Positions 10,263 to 19,544 of a stretch of DNA of 42,000 nt are shown here, piece by piece. This stretch comes from Rhodoferax sp. (GTDB taxonomy: Bacteria > Pseudomonadota > Gammaproteobacteria > Burkholderiales > Burkholderiaceae_C), in assembly GCA_021738345.1 (NCBI GenBank), contig JAIPCE010000007.1, positions 1 through 42,000 of the forward strand. Direction: 5' to 3'. How positions within the stretch are numbered: the stretch's first letter is position 1; the number at the start of each line of letters is the position of its first letter. The notes under the pieces are model-generated. The model worked only from the letters and a program-made list of their open reading frames with translations. It did not search any database and was not told the DNA's origin. A program made the translations under genes and the position numbers.

Positions 10263-10589
10263 TTAGCCGAAGTGGCAGATGTAGTGGTAGGAGTCCACAC
10301 CTTCTGGCACCCGGATTTCAAACGAAGTGTTTCCCGGAACGGTAAACTTTTCACCGGCCGAGGACCGCGTCCAAGTCTCTGTGCCCTTCACACGGTACTC
10401 GCAGGAGCCCGCCACACACTCCATGATTTCGGGAGCTCCGGTGTTAAAGGTCAGGCTTGCGGGCAAGATCACGCCGACCGATTTCTTGGTTCCATCAGGA
10501 TAAGTAATGCCGTGGCTGACGCACTTGCCATCAAAATACACATTGGCCTGGGTGGTGACGCTGACGCCGGGAATCTGGGTGGTGATCAT
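10263..10589 (-). CDS. ppnP: Pyrimidine/purine nucleoside phosphorylase PpnP (DUF1255, YaiE)
   Basis: 108 residues with a single-domain cupin fold. The family phosphorolyses several nucleosides to base and ribose-1-phosphate. The conserved blocks are ANVYFDGKCVSHGITYPDGT, KKSVGVILPASLTFNTGAPE and GEKFTVPGNTSFEIRV, with the terminal YHYICHFG. The length equals that of the family (about 94-110). Confidence 0.9.
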   Translation of the reverse strand: MITTQIPGVSVTTQANVYFDGKCVSHGITYPDGTKKSVGVILPASLTFNTGAPEIMECVAGSCEYRVKGTETWTRSSAGEKFTVPGNTSFEIRVPEGVDSYHYICHFG

Positions 10590-10733
10590 GAAGATAGTCG
10601 GTTATTGAATGGGAGTGTGGTGATTTTAATAGGGCAAGCTTGATGAATTTCGGCAGGTTTTGGGCAGGGCGAGTGTTGCACCTGCGACATCACGCCTTTT
10701 TTTGGCCACCGACATTCGACGCGCAAAGTTCAA

Positions 10734-10967
10734 CCTGGATTCCTCAGTTGACCGCTTATTTCTGACAGTAACTCCTTATGAGCACTCACTTTTCTGGCTT
10801 TGAACTGCATCACCTTTTGAGTTTCAGCGCTACGCACCCGATTGAGCCGCTGGCAGAGCGCCTGGGGTCGAAGACCCTCCTTGCAGGCAGTAGCCTGCAG
10901 CGTCGTTGCGCCTACCCAGACGCGCCGCCAGCAGCCCACTCGGGCGCGTCCAACTCAGGAATCTAGG
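10734..10967. mobile_element. 234-bp MITE-like element with terminal inverted repeats and TTCAA target duplication
   Basis: The left end reads CCTGGATTCCTCAGTTGACC and the right end, reverse-complemented, reads CCTAGATTCCTGAGTTGGAC. They match at nearly every position over ~18 bases. The element is flanked on both sides by TTCAA (10729-10733 and 10968-10972), as expected for a duplicated target. It encodes no transposase. Inside is a perfect 7-bp hairpin (TGCAGGC 10882-10888, GCCTGCA 10893-10899). It is probably an internally deleted derivative of an insertion sequence mobilised in trans. The short frames inside it (for example 10778-10966 plus, 10730-10939 minus) are not credible genes. It fills about half of the 470-bp gap between ppnP and the phosphatidyltransferase; I see nothing else convincing in that gap. 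Confidence 0.8.
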
Positions 10968-11036
10968 TTCAAGTTTTTTTTCATTTTGAACTGGTTTTGC
11001 GTGAGGTCCAGGGGAGGGCTCCAGGAACGGGCAATC

Positions 11037-11060
11037 GCCCGACATCGTCGTCAGTCGGGC
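11037..11060 (-). terminator. Hairpin at the 3' end of the phosphatidyltransferase gene
   Basis: GCCCGAC (11037-11043) pairs with GTCGGGC (11054-11060) across a 10-base loop, at the stop codon of the minus-strand gene. A competing hairpin, CGGGC-AATC-GCCCG, overlaps it. There is no T-run after it, so it may only stabilise the 3' end or act as a weak terminator. Confidence 0.35.
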
Positions 11061-11716
11061 TATCGAGTGGATTGGTTGTCATCGGATCGAAACGCTGCCA
11101 TCCCGGCTGCCATCCGCGTCACGGTGGTCAGCGCGCACAGACCTGCAAAGCCATAGGCCAGCACTGCAAACCACCCTGGCGCCAGGCACATCAGCGCAAA
11201 CACGGCAATCGTCTCGGTGCTCTCGGTCAAACCACCCAGGTAATAGAAACCCTTATGGCGAAAAGCAGTGCTGGTGGTGCCGCGTTTGGTGGCTAGTACG
11301 GCAAATGCCAAAAAAGTGCTGCCCGTACCGATAAAGCTGTAAATCAGCACCGCCCCAGGCAGGCCGTTGTGGGCAGGGTCGGCCAGCACAAAGGCGAGCG
11401 GAATCGATGCGTAAAAGAGAAAGTCGAGCGAAATGTCCAGGAAGGCACCCAGATCAGTGGGCCGGGTCAGTCGCGCCATGGCGCCATCGAGCCCGTCGGC
11501 CAGGCGGTTAAGTGCGATGCTGAGAAGTGCCCACAGGGGCTGACCCAGTGCAATCAGTGGAATCGCTGTCAAACCCAGCACAAATCCGATCCAGGTGATT
11601 TGATTGGCACGCAGGCCGCATACGAGCAGGCCAGACGCCATGCGTGTCAATGGCCGCTGCAGCGCAGCATTCAAAGCACGGTCAAACATGGCAGCGCTTC
11701 GGACCTCTGCGGTCAA
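11060..11716 (-). CDS. CDP-alcohol phosphatidyltransferase family membrane protein
   Basis: 218 residues (209 if the ATG at 11689, MFDRAL, is used). It has about five or six membrane segments. The CDP-alcohol phosphotransferase signature is complete: DGLDGAMAR followed by eight residues, then GAFLDISLD, giving the DG-AR-G-D-D pattern that binds metal and CDP. Members transfer a phosphatidyl group from CDP-diacylglycerol to an alcohol (glycerol-3-phosphate, serine, inositol or others). The acceptor cannot be told from the sequence. It is too divergent to call PgsA or PssA. It precedes, on the same strand, nothing obviously related; the ArsC-like gene lies 17 bases upstream and may share a transcript. 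Confidence 0.8.
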   Translation of the reverse strand: MTAEVRSAAMFDRALNAALQRPLTRMASGLLVCGLRANQITWIGFVLGLTAIPLIALGQPLWALLSIALNRLADGLDGAMARLTRPTDLGAFLDISLDFLFYASIPLAFVLADPAHNGLPGAVLIYSFIGTGSTFLAFAVLATKRGTTSTAFRHKGFYYLGGLTESTETIAVFALMCLAPGWFAVLAYGFAGLCALTTVTRMAAGMAAFRSDDNQSTR

Positions 11717-11733
11717 TGGGTGGCAGCATTCGG

Positions 11734-12099
11734 CTAAACAGATTGTCCCGGTTTCAGCCGTTCAGCAAATGTTTCTGGGCTGAACCCTAAGCTCACCTTG
11801 CCGTCGTTCCACAGAACCACAGGGCGTTTGATGACGCTGGAGTGCGACTGCATCACGCGAGCCGCCGTTGCAGGGTGGGCCATGTCGGCCTGATCCTTTG
11901 GATCGAGCTTGCGCCAAGTGAGGCCTTTGTGGTTGACGAGTCGGTCCAGTCCTACCAGTCCAATCCATTCACTAAGGCGATCAGGCGGCACGCCCTGCTT
12001 TTTGAAATCGTGAAATACGTATTCGACCGCATGGGCAGCCAGCCAGGTACGGGCTTGCTTGACCGAGTCGCAGTTGGGGATGCCGTAGACAGTAATCAT
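11734..12099 (-). CDS. ArsC/Spx-family (YffB-like) thioredoxin-fold protein
   Basis: 121 residues from the ATG at 12099 (MITVYGIPNC). A longer open frame exists upstream, but the family begins here. The single N-terminal cysteine sits in IPNCDSVKQARTWL, typical of the YffB/Spx branch of the ArsC family. Other conserved blocks are VEYVFHDFKKQGV, LVNHKGLTWRKL and VIKRPVVLWNDGK with the substrate-site Arg. YffB-like proteins are cytoplasmic glutathione-dependent reductases of uncertain substrate. Arsenate reduction is not supported by context, since there is no ars operon. It is divergent from folC, sharing a 72-base upstream region. Confidence 0.85.
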   Translation of the reverse strand: MITVYGIPNCDSVKQARTWLAAHAVEYVFHDFKKQGVPPDRLSEWIGLVGLDRLVNHKGLTWRKLDPKDQADMAHPATAARVMQSHSSVIKRPVVLWNDGKVSLGFSPETFAERLKPGQSV

Positions 12100-12171
12100 G
12101 CCTGGATTGTAGGCACCCCTAATTTTGCGCGCCTGGCTTGGGTTGGTTCTGTGCGCGACAATGTGCAACCT

Positions 12172-13497
12172 ATGGAAATTTCGAACTTCACGAGCCTGGC
12201 CGAATGGCTGGAACATTGCGAGCGACTGCATCCGCAAGCCATCGAATTGGGGCTGGACAGGGTGCGCACCGTGGCACAGAGGATGGGCATCCGGTTTTCG
12301 TGCCCGGTGATCACGGTCGCGGGAACCAATGGTAAGGGCTCCACCTGCGCCATGCTGGAGTCCATTCTTGGGCAAACTGGTTACCGCACGGGCGTCTACA
12401 CCTCACCGCATCTGGTGCGTTTTGAGGAGCGGCTGCGCATTGGCGGCACGGCCATTCAGGCATCAACACTGGTAGGTGCGTTTTGCAAGGTGGAGCAAGC
12501 GCGCTGTGGGGCAGGTGACGATGGCGCCGCGGTTTCGCTCACCTATTTCGAATTCTCGACGTTGGCGATTCTGGATCTGATGGCAAGATCGGACTTGGAC
12601 GTGGTGATACTGGAAGTGGGACTGGGGGGGCGACTGGATGCGGTGAACATCATCGATACCGATTGCGCGGTCATTACCAGTATCGATCTCGACCACATGG
12701 AGTTGCTTGGCAATGATCGCGAATCGATTGGCCGTGAGAAGGCCGGCATCATGCGAACTGGCCGACCCGTCATCATCAGTGACCCCGTGCCACCCCAAAG
12801 TGTACTGGACCATGCACTCGAGGTCGGTGCCGAGGTCTGGCGATTTGGCCACGATTTCAATTTTTCAGGTGACAAGCAGCAGTGGGGTTGGGCCGGGCGG
12901 GGGCGTCGCTACAGCGGCCTGGCGTATCCGGCATTGCGTGGAGCCAACCAACTGATAAACGCTTCGGGCGTACTGGCTGCGTTGACTGCCTTGCGGGACC
13001 GACTTCCGGTTACCGCGCAGGCGGTGCGCAATGGGCTGGCGTTTGTCGAGTTGCCTGGACGGTTCCAGATTATTCCCGGGCAACCTGCTTTGGTGCTCGA
13101 TGTCGCGCACAACCCGCATTCTGTCGCCGCGCTGGCTGCGAATCTCGATGCCATGGGTTACTTCCCCACGACCCATGCCGTGATGGGTGCAATGGCCGAC
13201 AAGGACCTTGTCACCATGCTGGCTAAAGTCAATCCCTTGGTGGACCGGTGGTATTTCACCGATCTGCCTGCCGTGCGCGCTGCCAAGGGCAGCACGCTCA
13301 AGGCCCAGTGGCAGGTGCACAACACACGCCAAGATGCCTTCGCCCACGCCTTTGCCAGTCCGGTGCTCGCTCTGCAGGCAGCAGTCGCTGCTGCGGACCC
13401 CGCTGATAGAATCGTGGTCTTTGGATCGTTCTACACGGTGGGCGGGGTGTTGTTGCAGGGCGTGCCGCGCTTGCAAGCCAAACACCTGAACACTTAA
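12172..13497 (+). CDS. folC: Bifunctional dihydrofolate synthase / folylpolyglutamate synthase
   Basis: 441 residues from ATG 12172 (MEISNFTSLAEWL); the frame is open further upstream, but that stretch lies under the ArsC-like gene. The enzyme joins glutamate to dihydropteroate and adds further glutamates to folates, using ATP. The Mur-ligase P-loop VAGTNGKGSTCAMLE is clear, followed by TSPHLVRFEERLRI, EVGLGGRLDAVN, and DHMELLGNDRESIGREKAGI. A C-terminal Mur-ligase domain follows, with DVAHNPHSV. It is the first gene of a folC-dedD-cvpA-purF series, the same order as in E. coli, with 12 bases to dedD. Confidence 0.94.
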   Translation: MEISNFTSLAEWLEHCERLHPQAIELGLDRVRTVAQRMGIRFSCPVITVAGTNGKGSTCAMLESILGQTGYRTGVYTSPHLVRFEERLRIGGTAIQASTLVGAFCKVEQARCGAGDDGAAVSLTYFEFSTLAILDLMARSDLDVVILEVGLGGRLDAVNIIDTDCAVITSIDLDHMELLGNDRESIGREKAGIMRTGRPVIISDPVPPQSVLDHALEVGAEVWRFGHDFNFSGDKQQWGWAGRGRRYSGLAYPALRGANQLINASGVLAALTALRDRLPVTAQAVRNGLAFVELPGRFQIIPGQPALVLDVAHNPHSVAALAANLDAMGYFPTTHAVMGAMADKDLVTMLAKVNPLVDRWYFTDLPAVRAAKGSTLKAQWQVHNTRQDAFAHAFASPVLALQAAVAAADPADRIVVFGSFYTVGGVLLQGVPRLQAKHLNT

Positions 13498-13509
13498 GAT
13501 TTTCCCCGC

Positions 13510-14349
13510 ATGGCATTTTTCAAGTTTCGCAAAGGTGGCGACGATCAAGTTGCCCCAGTCCCCGCGCCAGAAAGCGTGGAAGCCATGCGCAGGCGCGCCC
13601 GGCACCGGCTGGTCGGAGCCGCCCTGCTGGTGCTGTTGGGGGTGGTGGGTTTTCCATTGGTCTTTGACAGCCAGCCGAGACCTATTTCGGTGGACATTGC
13701 CATTGAGATCCCCGATAAGAACAAGGCGAAGCCACTGGGCAATCTGCTGATTCCGCCTGCGACAGCATCTTCCGGCGGATCAACCGACAACGAAGTGATC
13801 GTCGGTACGGCTTCACAGGCTGCGATCGAACCCAAGGCGTACAGTCCGGCGCAGACTACGTCCGGGGTCCAGGCGCCCGTGTTGCCGACAGCCGCAGGCA
13901 CGGCACCAAAAACAGTGGCAAGTGCTGTGGCATCGGGAACTGCGCCAGCAACGGCCAGCTTGCGCAAAGAGGTCAAGCCACTGGACAAAACGATTCCGCA
14001 GAGTGGCGCGCTGGCGCCAGCGGCCAGTGCGTCAACGCCTGTCAAAACGTCTGATGATGGAAGCAAGGCACAGGCGCTGCTCGACGGAAAAGAAGCCAGT
14101 CCTGTGGCAACACCCTCAGAGCCTCGCCTTGTGCTGCAGATCGGTGCCTTTTCGGACGCGGGCAAGGCGCGTGAGTCACGTATGAAGCTTGAGCGTGCGG
14201 GCCTGAAAACCTATACCCAGGTGATTGAATCCAAAGAGGGAAAACGCATTCGCGTCAGGGTCGGGCCGTTTACTTCGCGTGCAGAGGCCGACAAAGTGGC
14301 CGAAAAGATCAGAAAGTTGGACTTGCCCGTTGGCATGCTGGAGCTGTGA
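13510..14349 (+). CDS. dedD: DedD-like SPOR-domain cell-division protein
   Basis: 279 residues. A short basic cytoplasmic N-terminus is followed by one membrane segment (LVGAALLVLLGVVGFPLVF, ~residues 34-52). A long Ala/Pro/Ser/Thr-rich periplasmic linker comes next. A C-terminal SPOR domain (~residues 198-279) begins PRLVLQIGAFSDAGKARE and includes KRIRVRVGPFTSRAEADKVA. SPOR domains bind denuded glycan at the septum, and DedD is a non-essential septal protein in E. coli. The position between folC and cvpA supports the name. The Pro/Ala linker is longer than in E. coli DedD. Confidence 0.88.
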   Translation: MAFFKFRKGGDDQVAPVPAPESVEAMRRRARHRLVGAALLVLLGVVGFPLVFDSQPRPISVDIAIEIPDKNKAKPLGNLLIPPATASSGGSTDNEVIVGTASQAAIEPKAYSPAQTTSGVQAPVLPTAAGTAPKTVASAVASGTAPATASLRKEVKPLDKTIPQSGALAPAASASTPVKTSDDGSKAQALLDGKEASPVATPSEPRLVLQIGAFSDAGKARESRMKLERAGLKTYTQVIESKEGKRIRVRVGPFTSRAEADKVAEKIRKLDLPVGMLEL

Positions 14350-14362
14350 GCACTGGCGACCG

Positions 14363-14848
14363 ATGCAAACGCTCGATTGGTTTTTTTTATTGATTCTTGG
14401 GTTCTCGTTGCTGGTGGGCGCTTGGCGCGGTCTGGTTTTTGAGGTGATCTCACTGGTGAGCTGGATCGCGGCTTTTGTTTTGGCGCAGTGGTTTGCACCT
14501 GCGGTGGGGCGTTGGTTGCCGCTGGGTGAGGCCTCGGAGGTACTGAGGTTTGCCGCGGGCTTTGTGTCGGTCTTTGTGGCGGTCATTTTTGCCGGCGGTC
14601 TGGTCGCGTTTATCGTCAAAAAGCTGGTCGCCGCAGTCGGACTCAGTCCTGCCGATCGCATGCTTGGGGCACTATTTGGTATCGCACGCGGAGTGCTGCT
14701 GTCCCTGGTGGTAGCGGTGTTGGTCGGTATGACGCCACTGCGCACAGCCCTCTGGTGGCAGGATTCCATCGGTGCGCAGTGGGCCACTGTTGTTTTGCAT
14801 GGCATGAAGCCGGCGTTGCCCGGAGATTTTGGAAAGTACCTACCCTGA
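14363..14848 (+). CDS. cvpA: CvpA family membrane protein
   Basis: 161 residues from ATG 14363 (MQTLDWFFLLIL); this start follows the dedD stop by 13 bases. There are four hydrophobic segments (about 5-25, 28-48, 62-85 and 103-125). The family pattern LGFSLLVGAWRGLVFEVISL and the ADRMLGALFGIARGVLL block are present. CvpA is an inner-membrane protein needed for colicin V production in E. coli and linked to envelope stress. It usually precedes purF, as here. Its molecular role is unclear. Confidence 0.9.
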   Translation: MQTLDWFFLLILGFSLLVGAWRGLVFEVISLVSWIAAFVLAQWFAPAVGRWLPLGEASEVLRFAAGFVSVFVAVIFAGGLVAFIVKKLVAAVGLSPADRMLGALFGIARGVLLSLVVAVLVGMTPLRTALWWQDSIGAQWATVVLHGMKPALPGDFGKYLP

Positions 14849-14862
14849 ATGAGTAAATTTCT

Positions 14863-16362
14863 ATGTGCGGAATAGTGGGCGTTGTCAGCCAGGCGCCAGT
14901 CAATCAATTGATTTATGACGCTTTGCTGCTGTTGCAGCACCGCGGGCAGGACGCTGCGGGGATTGTCACTCAGCAAGAGCGAAAGTTCTTCATGCACAAG
15001 GCCAAGGGGATGGTGCGCGACGTGTTTCGCACGCGCAACATGCGCTCGCTTCCTGGAAATTGTGGCTTGGGCCAGGTACGCTACCCCACAGCGGGCAATG
15101 CCTATAGCGAAGAAGAGGCCCAGCCGTTTTACGTGAATGCACCGTTTGGCATTGTGCTGGTGCACAACGGAAACTTGACTAATGCCCAGGTGTTGAAGGC
15201 TGAGCTGTTCAGTACTGACCACCGCCATATCAACACCGAGAGTGACTCGGAGGTGCTGCTGAACGTGCTGGCCCACGAGATCGAGCGCACCACGCGGGGG
15301 CTGCCACTGCAGCCGCAAGACCTGTTTACCGCGGTGCGTCAGGTGCATCGACGGGTCAAGGGGTCATATGCCGTGATCGCTCTGATTGCCGGCCATGGGG
15401 TACTTGCGTTTCGCGATCCATTCGGCATTCGCCCTCTGTGCCTGGGCGGATCGCACGGGAGCACACTGGTTGCGAGCGAGTCGGTCGCACTCGAAGGCGT
15501 GGGCTACAACTTTGAACGTAATGTGGAACCCGGTGAGGCCGTCTTTATAGACCTGGACGGTAAAGTGCATGCGCAGCAGTGCGCAGACACGCCGCGCCTC
15601 AACCCCTGCATTTTTGAGTTCGTCTATCTGGCGCGACCGGACTCGGTCATGGATGGCATCTCGGTTTACCAGGCACGTTTGAATCTCGGTGAGTCTTTGG
15701 CCAAGCGGGTGATCTCGACTGTGCCGCCCAACGAGATCGATGTCGTCATTCCCATCCCTGAGTCGAGCCGCCCCAGCGCGGCCCAGCTCGCACAGTTACT
15801 GGGGCTGCCCTATCGGGAAGGTTTTGTGAAGAACCGGTATGTGGGGCGGACCTTCATTATGCCGGGACAGGAAGTTCGCAAGAAGTCGGTGCGTCAGAAG
15901 CTCAATGTGATTGCCAGCGAGTTCAAAGGGCGTAATGTGCTGCTGGTCGATGACTCGATTGTGCGCGGCACCACCAGCAAGGAAATTGTGCAGATGGCGC
16001 GGGATGCGGGTGCCCGAAAAGTGTACCTTGCGAGTGCTGCGCCGCCGGTGCGCTATCCCAATGTCTACGGCATCGACATGCCGACCAGCAAAGAGCTGGT
16101 AGCGAATAACCGCAATGTCGAAGAAATCCGCCAATTGATTGGCTGCGATGCGCTGATCTACCAGGACGTAGACGGCATGAAACGAGCCATCGGTTCGTTG
16201 AATCGAAAGATCGAGGGCTTCGACGCGTCCTGTTTTGACGGAATCTATGTGACCGGCGATATCACTGCCGATGACATTACGCGACTTAATGCCAATCGGG
16301 TGGGTGGCGACGAAAGCCAGGAAGAGACCTCGCGCCTGGCGCTGCCCAACCACGCCGACTGA
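14863..16362 (+). CDS. purF: Amidophosphoribosyltransferase PurF
   Basis: Catalyses the first step of purine synthesis, PRPP plus glutamine to phosphoribosylamine. 499 residues, E. coli-like length. It starts MCGIVGVVSQ; the Cys becomes the N-terminal catalytic residue of the glutaminase domain after Met removal, so no propeptide is present. The Ntn-hydrolase domain includes LGQVRYPTAG and VHNGNLTN. The phosphoribosyltransferase signature VLLVDDSIVRGTTSKE lies near residue 365. RPDSVMDGISVYQAR is another strongly conserved block. It lies 14 bases after cvpA in the same operon. Confidence 0.96.
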   Translation: MCGIVGVVSQAPVNQLIYDALLLLQHRGQDAAGIVTQQERKFFMHKAKGMVRDVFRTRNMRSLPGNCGLGQVRYPTAGNAYSEEEAQPFYVNAPFGIVLVHNGNLTNAQVLKAELFSTDHRHINTESDSEVLLNVLAHEIERTTRGLPLQPQDLFTAVRQVHRRVKGSYAVIALIAGHGVLAFRDPFGIRPLCLGGSHGSTLVASESVALEGVGYNFERNVEPGEAVFIDLDGKVHAQQCADTPRLNPCIFEFVYLARPDSVMDGISVYQARLNLGESLAKRVISTVPPNEIDVVIPIPESSRPSAAQLAQLLGLPYREGFVKNRYVGRTFIMPGQEVRKKSVRQKLNVIASEFKGRNVLLVDDSIVRGTTSKEIVQMARDAGARKVYLASAAPPVRYPNVYGIDMPTSKELVANNRNVEEIRQLIGCDALIYQDVDGMKRAIGSLNRKIEGFDASCFDGIYVTGDITADDITRLNANRVGGDESQEETSRLALPNHAD

Positions 16363-16386
16363 CGCGTTTGCGACGCCGCTACACCC

Positions 16387-17610
16387 ATGCTTCAAAAACC
16401 ATTACCCGATAACCTGCAACCCGAAACCCTGGCAGTGCGCAGAGCCATCGAGAAGAGCCAGTACGGCGAAAACTCCGAGGCACTTTACCTCACCTCCAGT
16501 TTTGTGCAGCCCAACGCTGAGACTGCCGCACGTCGATTTGCCATGGAGGAAGAAGGTTATACCTACACCCGCGTCGGCAACCCTACGGTGACGAGCATGG
16601 AGCTGCGATTGGCCGCCCTCGAAGGGACCGAGGCCGCGATTGCAAGCTCCAGTGGCATGGCTGCCATTTTGTTGCTTGGCATGGGACTGCTCAAGACAGG
16701 CGACCATGTAGTGTGCTCGCAATCGGTGTTTGGGTCGACCATTCGCTTGTTTGCTGGCGAGTTCTCCAAATTTGGTATTAGCACCAGCTTTGTGTCGCAG
16801 ACCGACGTGGCGAATTGGGCTGCGGCGATGCGCCCCAACACCAAATTGCTGTTTGCAGAAACGCCGACCAACCCCCTGACTGACATTTGCGACATTCAGG
16901 CCTTGGCCGATCTGGCGCACAACGGCGGCGCACTGCTTGCGGTCGACAACTGTTTTTGCAGCCCGGCCCTGCAGCAGCCCAGGCGCTTTGGTGCCGATTT
17001 CATCATCCACTCCGGAACCAAGTACCTAGACGGGCAAGGCCGTGTCATGGCGGGTGCGATTTGCTGCAGCCAAAAACAGGTCGACGAACTGTTCTTGCCG
17101 ATTACCCGCACGGCCGGCATGGTGCTGGCGCCCTTCAACGCATGGGTGGTACTCAAGGGCATGGAAACCTTGGGTATTCGCATGCAGGCGCAATCCGAGC
17201 GCGCGCTGGCCTTGGCGCAATGGCTGGAGGCCCATCCCCGTGTCAAGCGGGTGTATTACCCTGGGTTACCAAGCCACCCGCAACACGCATTGGCGATGCG
17301 TCAGCAATCTGCCAGTGGTCGGGGTATGGGTGCCGCTGTGGTGTCGTTTGATGTGCATGGTGCAGATGCCAGAGCGCTGCGGCGCAATGCATTTGCCACA
17401 ATCGACGCGGTACGAGTATGTTCCATTACCACCAACCTGGGCGACACCAAGACCACCATTAGTCACCCGGCCAGCACATCCCACGGCCGTCTGACCGAAG
17501 ACCAACGCAACGCAGCGGGTATTGGTCAAGGGCTGATCCGAGTGGCGGTTGGCCTTGAACACCTTGAAGACCTTAAAACCGATCTCTCTCTTGGTCTGGA
17601 CCTCCTCTAA
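16387..17610 (+). CDS. metZ: O-succinylhomoserine sulfhydrylase
   Basis: 407-residue Cys/Met-metabolism PLP enzyme. It would convert O-succinyl- (or O-acetyl-) homoserine and sulfide to homocysteine. Family features: [50 protein letters not shown], and the PLP-lysine segment [18 protein letters not shown]. The C-terminal [14 protein letters not shown] carries the substrate-binding Ser-His block. The purF-metZ order is common in Betaproteobacteria and Pseudomonas, which is why I prefer MetZ over MetB or MetC. The stop codon overlaps the gltX start by one base. Confidence 0.9.
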   Translation: MLQKPLPDNLQPETLAVRRAIEKSQYGENSEALYLTSSFVQPNAETAARRFAMEEEGYTYTRVGNPTVTSMELRLAALEGTEAAIASSSGMAAILLLGMGLLKTGDHVVCSQSVFGSTIRLFAGEFSKFGISTSFVSQTDVANWAAAMRPNTKLLFAETPTNPLTDICDIQALADLAHNGGALLAVDNCFCSPALQQPRRFGADFIIHSGTKYLDGQGRVMAGAICCSQKQVDELFLPITRTAGMVLAPFNAWVVLKGMETLGIRMQAQSERALALAQWLEAHPRVKRVYYPGLPSHPQHALAMRQQSASGRGMGAAVVSFDVHGADARALRRNAFATIDAVRVCSITTNLGDTKTTISHPASTSHGRLTEDQRNAAGIGQGLIRVAVGLEHLEDLKTDLSLGLDLL

Positions 17611-19013
17611 TGACCCAAAAAACACGCACGCGCTTTGCGCCTTCTCCCACCGGATTCATCCATCTCGGTAACATCCGGTCTGCCTTGTATCCATGGGCCT
17701 TCGCGCGCGCGACAGGCGGCGATTTCATCTTGCGCATTGAAGACACCGATCTCGACCGCTCGACGCAGGCTGCCGTCGATGTCATCATCGAGGGCATGTC
17801 ATGGCTCGGTCTGGATTACGACGAAGGACCTTACTACCAGATGCAGCGCATGGCCCGCTACAAGCAGGTGCTTGCCGAAATGCTCTTAGCAGGACATGTC
17901 TACCCCTGCTTTACCAGCGTTGCCGAACTCGATGCCCTGCGCGAACAGCAAATGCAGGCCAAGCAAAAGCCTCGATATGATGGCAGCTGGAGGCCTGAGT
18001 CTGGAAAGACGCTACCAACCGCTCCGGCAGAGGTTCGGCCGGTTTTGCGTTTCAAGAACCCCTTGGGTGGGTCCGTCGTGTGGGATGACAAGGTCAAGGG
18101 CCGTATCGAAATCGCCAATGACGAGTTGGACGACTTGGTCATTGCCCGCCCTGACGGCACACCGACCTACAACTTTTGCGTGGTGGTGGACGACATCGAT
18201 ATGGGTATTACCCATGTGATTCGCGGTGACGACCATGTCAACAACACGCCTCGACAAATCAATATTTTCAAGGCGCTGGGCCACCAGCCACCGGTCTATG
18301 CCCACTTGCCCACCGTGCTCAACGAGCAGGGTGAAAAGATGAGCAAGCGCAATGGCGCCAAACCCGTGACTCAATATGCCATCGAAGGGTTCCTGCCCGA
18401 GGCCATGGTCAATTACCTGGCGCGCCTAGGTTGGAGCCATGGGGACGACGAAATCTTTAGCCGCGCGCAGTTTCTGCAATGGTTCAACCTCGACCATTTG
18501 GGCCGCAGTGCCGCGCAGTTTGATGAGGCCAAGCTGCGCTGGGTCAACGCTCAACACCTCAAGGCGATGGACGGTGAGGCGCTGGCACCGCTGGTGCAAG
18601 TCCATCTGGTTCAGCGCGGTATCGCGGTGGATGACCGCCTGGCGCGTCTGTGTGATTTGCTGAAGGATCGGTGCGACACCACGGTGGCTTTGGCGGACTG
18701 GGTCCAACGGTTTTACATCGACGTGAAGCTCGAGCCGGAGCTGCTGGCGCAACATGTCGTCGACAGCGTCAGACCTGCAATTCAACTGCTGGCTGACAAG
18801 CTGTCTGTCTGCAGCTGGGACAAGGCCACCATCGCCGTCGTCGTCAAGGAGGTGCTGGGCGTGACTGGCCTAAAGATGCCTCAGCTTGCAATGCCGGTGC
18901 GTGTGTTACTCATGGGAACGCCCCAAACTCCTTCTCTGGATGCGGTGCTTGCATTGTCGAGCCGAGAAAATGTGATGCGTAGACTCGCAGCCGCACAATT
19001 TTTACCGCTATAA
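17610..19013 (+). CDS. gltX: Glutamyl-tRNA synthetase
   Basis: 467 residues, class I aminoacyl-tRNA synthetase that charges tRNA-Glu. The HIGH-type motif appears in [19 protein letters not shown], and KMSKR in [15 protein letters not shown]. Between them are [26 protein letters not shown] and HLPTVLNEQ. The protein begins directly at [15 protein letters not shown], overlapping the metZ stop by one base (TAATG). Fittingly, a tRNA-Glu gene lies about 180 bases downstream. A TATAAT box for the tRNA cluster spans the gltX stop codon. Confidence 0.96.
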   Translation: MTQKTRTRFAPSPTGFIHLGNIRSALYPWAFARATGGDFILRIEDTDLDRSTQAAVDVIIEGMSWLGLDYDEGPYYQMQRMARYKQVLAEMLLAGHVYPCFTSVAELDALREQQMQAKQKPRYDGSWRPESGKTLPTAPAEVRPVLRFKNPLGGSVVWDDKVKGRIEIANDELDDLVIARPDGTPTYNFCVVVDDIDMGITHVIRGDDHVNNTPRQINIFKALGHQPPVYAHLPTVLNEQGEKMSKRNGAKPVTQYAIEGFLPEAMVNYLARLGWSHGDDEIFSRAQFLQWFNLDHLGRSAAQFDEAKLRWVNAQHLKAMDGEALAPLVQVHLVQRGIAVDDRLARLCDLLKDRCDTTVALADWVQRFYIDVKLEPELLAQHVVDSVRPAIQLLADKLSVCSWDKATIAVVVKEVLGVTGLKMPQLAMPVRVLLMGTPQTPSLDAVLALSSRENVMRRLAAAQFLPL

Positions 19014-19014
19014 T
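19009..19014 (+). promoter_or_regulatory. Probable -10 box of the tRNA cluster promoter
   Basis: A perfect TATAAT overlaps the gltX stop codon, about 60 bases before tRNA-Ala. At 17-bp spacing the -35 position reads CGCAGC, a poor match, so the call rests on the -10 box and its position. Confidence 0.4.
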
Positions 19015-19073
19015 CTGAGGCTCGGAAATTGAGAATGCCTTAACAAGCTTTCTTGGGTTACTGCGAAGTAATA

Positions 19074-19149
<76 letters not shown>

Positions 19150-19192
19150 AAGTTTCTGTTGAATTGTTAGTATCGGATTAGTCCAAGGTTTT

Positions 19193-19268
19193 GACCCCAT
19201 CGTCTAGAGGCCTAGGACATCACCCTTTCACGGTGAGTACCGGGGTTCGAATCCCCGTGGGGTCGCCA
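19193..19268 (+). tRNA. tRNA-Glu (anticodon TTC)
   Basis: A 76-base cloverleaf starting GACCCCATCGTCTAGAGG and ending GGGGTCGCCA. The anticodon loop CCTTTCACGG gives TTC. The T-arm is CGGGGTTCGAATCCCCG, and CCA is encoded. It is the second gene of the three-tRNA cluster. Confidence 0.97.
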
Positions 19269-19360
19269 GGTTTGTCGCAAGACAAGACGGCACAAGTTGG
19301 TAACAGCAAACCCGAAAGGGTTTGCGACTTGGCTCTAAAGAGCAAATGTTGCCGCTACCA

Positions 19361-19437
19361 GGAGTGGTAGTTCAGTTGGTTAGAATACCGGCCTGTCACG
19401 CCGGGGGTCGCGGGTTCGAGTCCCGTCCACTCCGCCA
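19361..19437 (+). tRNA. tRNA-Asp (anticodon GTC)
   Basis: A 77-base cloverleaf with acceptor GGAGTGG / CCACTCC. The anticodon region is GGCCTGTCACGCC, giving GTC. The T-arm is GCGGGTTCGAGTCCCGT, and CCA is encoded. It is the last gene of the cluster and is followed directly by a terminator. Confidence 0.97.
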
Positions 19438-19445
19438 GTCATTAG

Positions 19446-19489
19446 AAAAGCCGTTGTAAGTCATTGATTTACAGCGGCTTTTTGTTTTC
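19446..19489 (+). terminator. Intrinsic terminator of the tRNA cluster
   Basis: AAAAGCCGTTGTAA pairs with TTACAGCGGCTTTT (one G-T wobble) around a 9-base loop, and TTTTTGTTTTC follows. It sits 8 bases after tRNA-Asp. The stem plus U-tract make this the clearest intrinsic terminator in the window. Confidence 0.88.
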
Positions 19490-19517
19490 TTCTGCTACCC
19501 GCTCTACGTACATTGGT

Positions 19518-19544
19518 GCTACCCCGAAGGCCGTTTGGGGTAGC
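19518..19544. repeat. Perfect 8-bp inverted repeat in the gap after the tRNA cluster
   Basis: GCTACCCC (19518-19525) and GGGGTAGC (19537-19544) enclose an 11-base loop. The gap from the terminator to the next gene (19490-19730) holds no convincing gene. A short minus-strand frame (GEKVNMGHLEQLKRGLG...) ends inside this hairpin and may be a decayed gene end; I do not recognise it. Confidence 0.5.

Noticed and set aside
19361-19490. tRNA-Asp as a phage or island attachment site
   Set aside because: I looked for a second copy of the tRNA 3' end in the downstream sequence and found none; no integrase gene follows.
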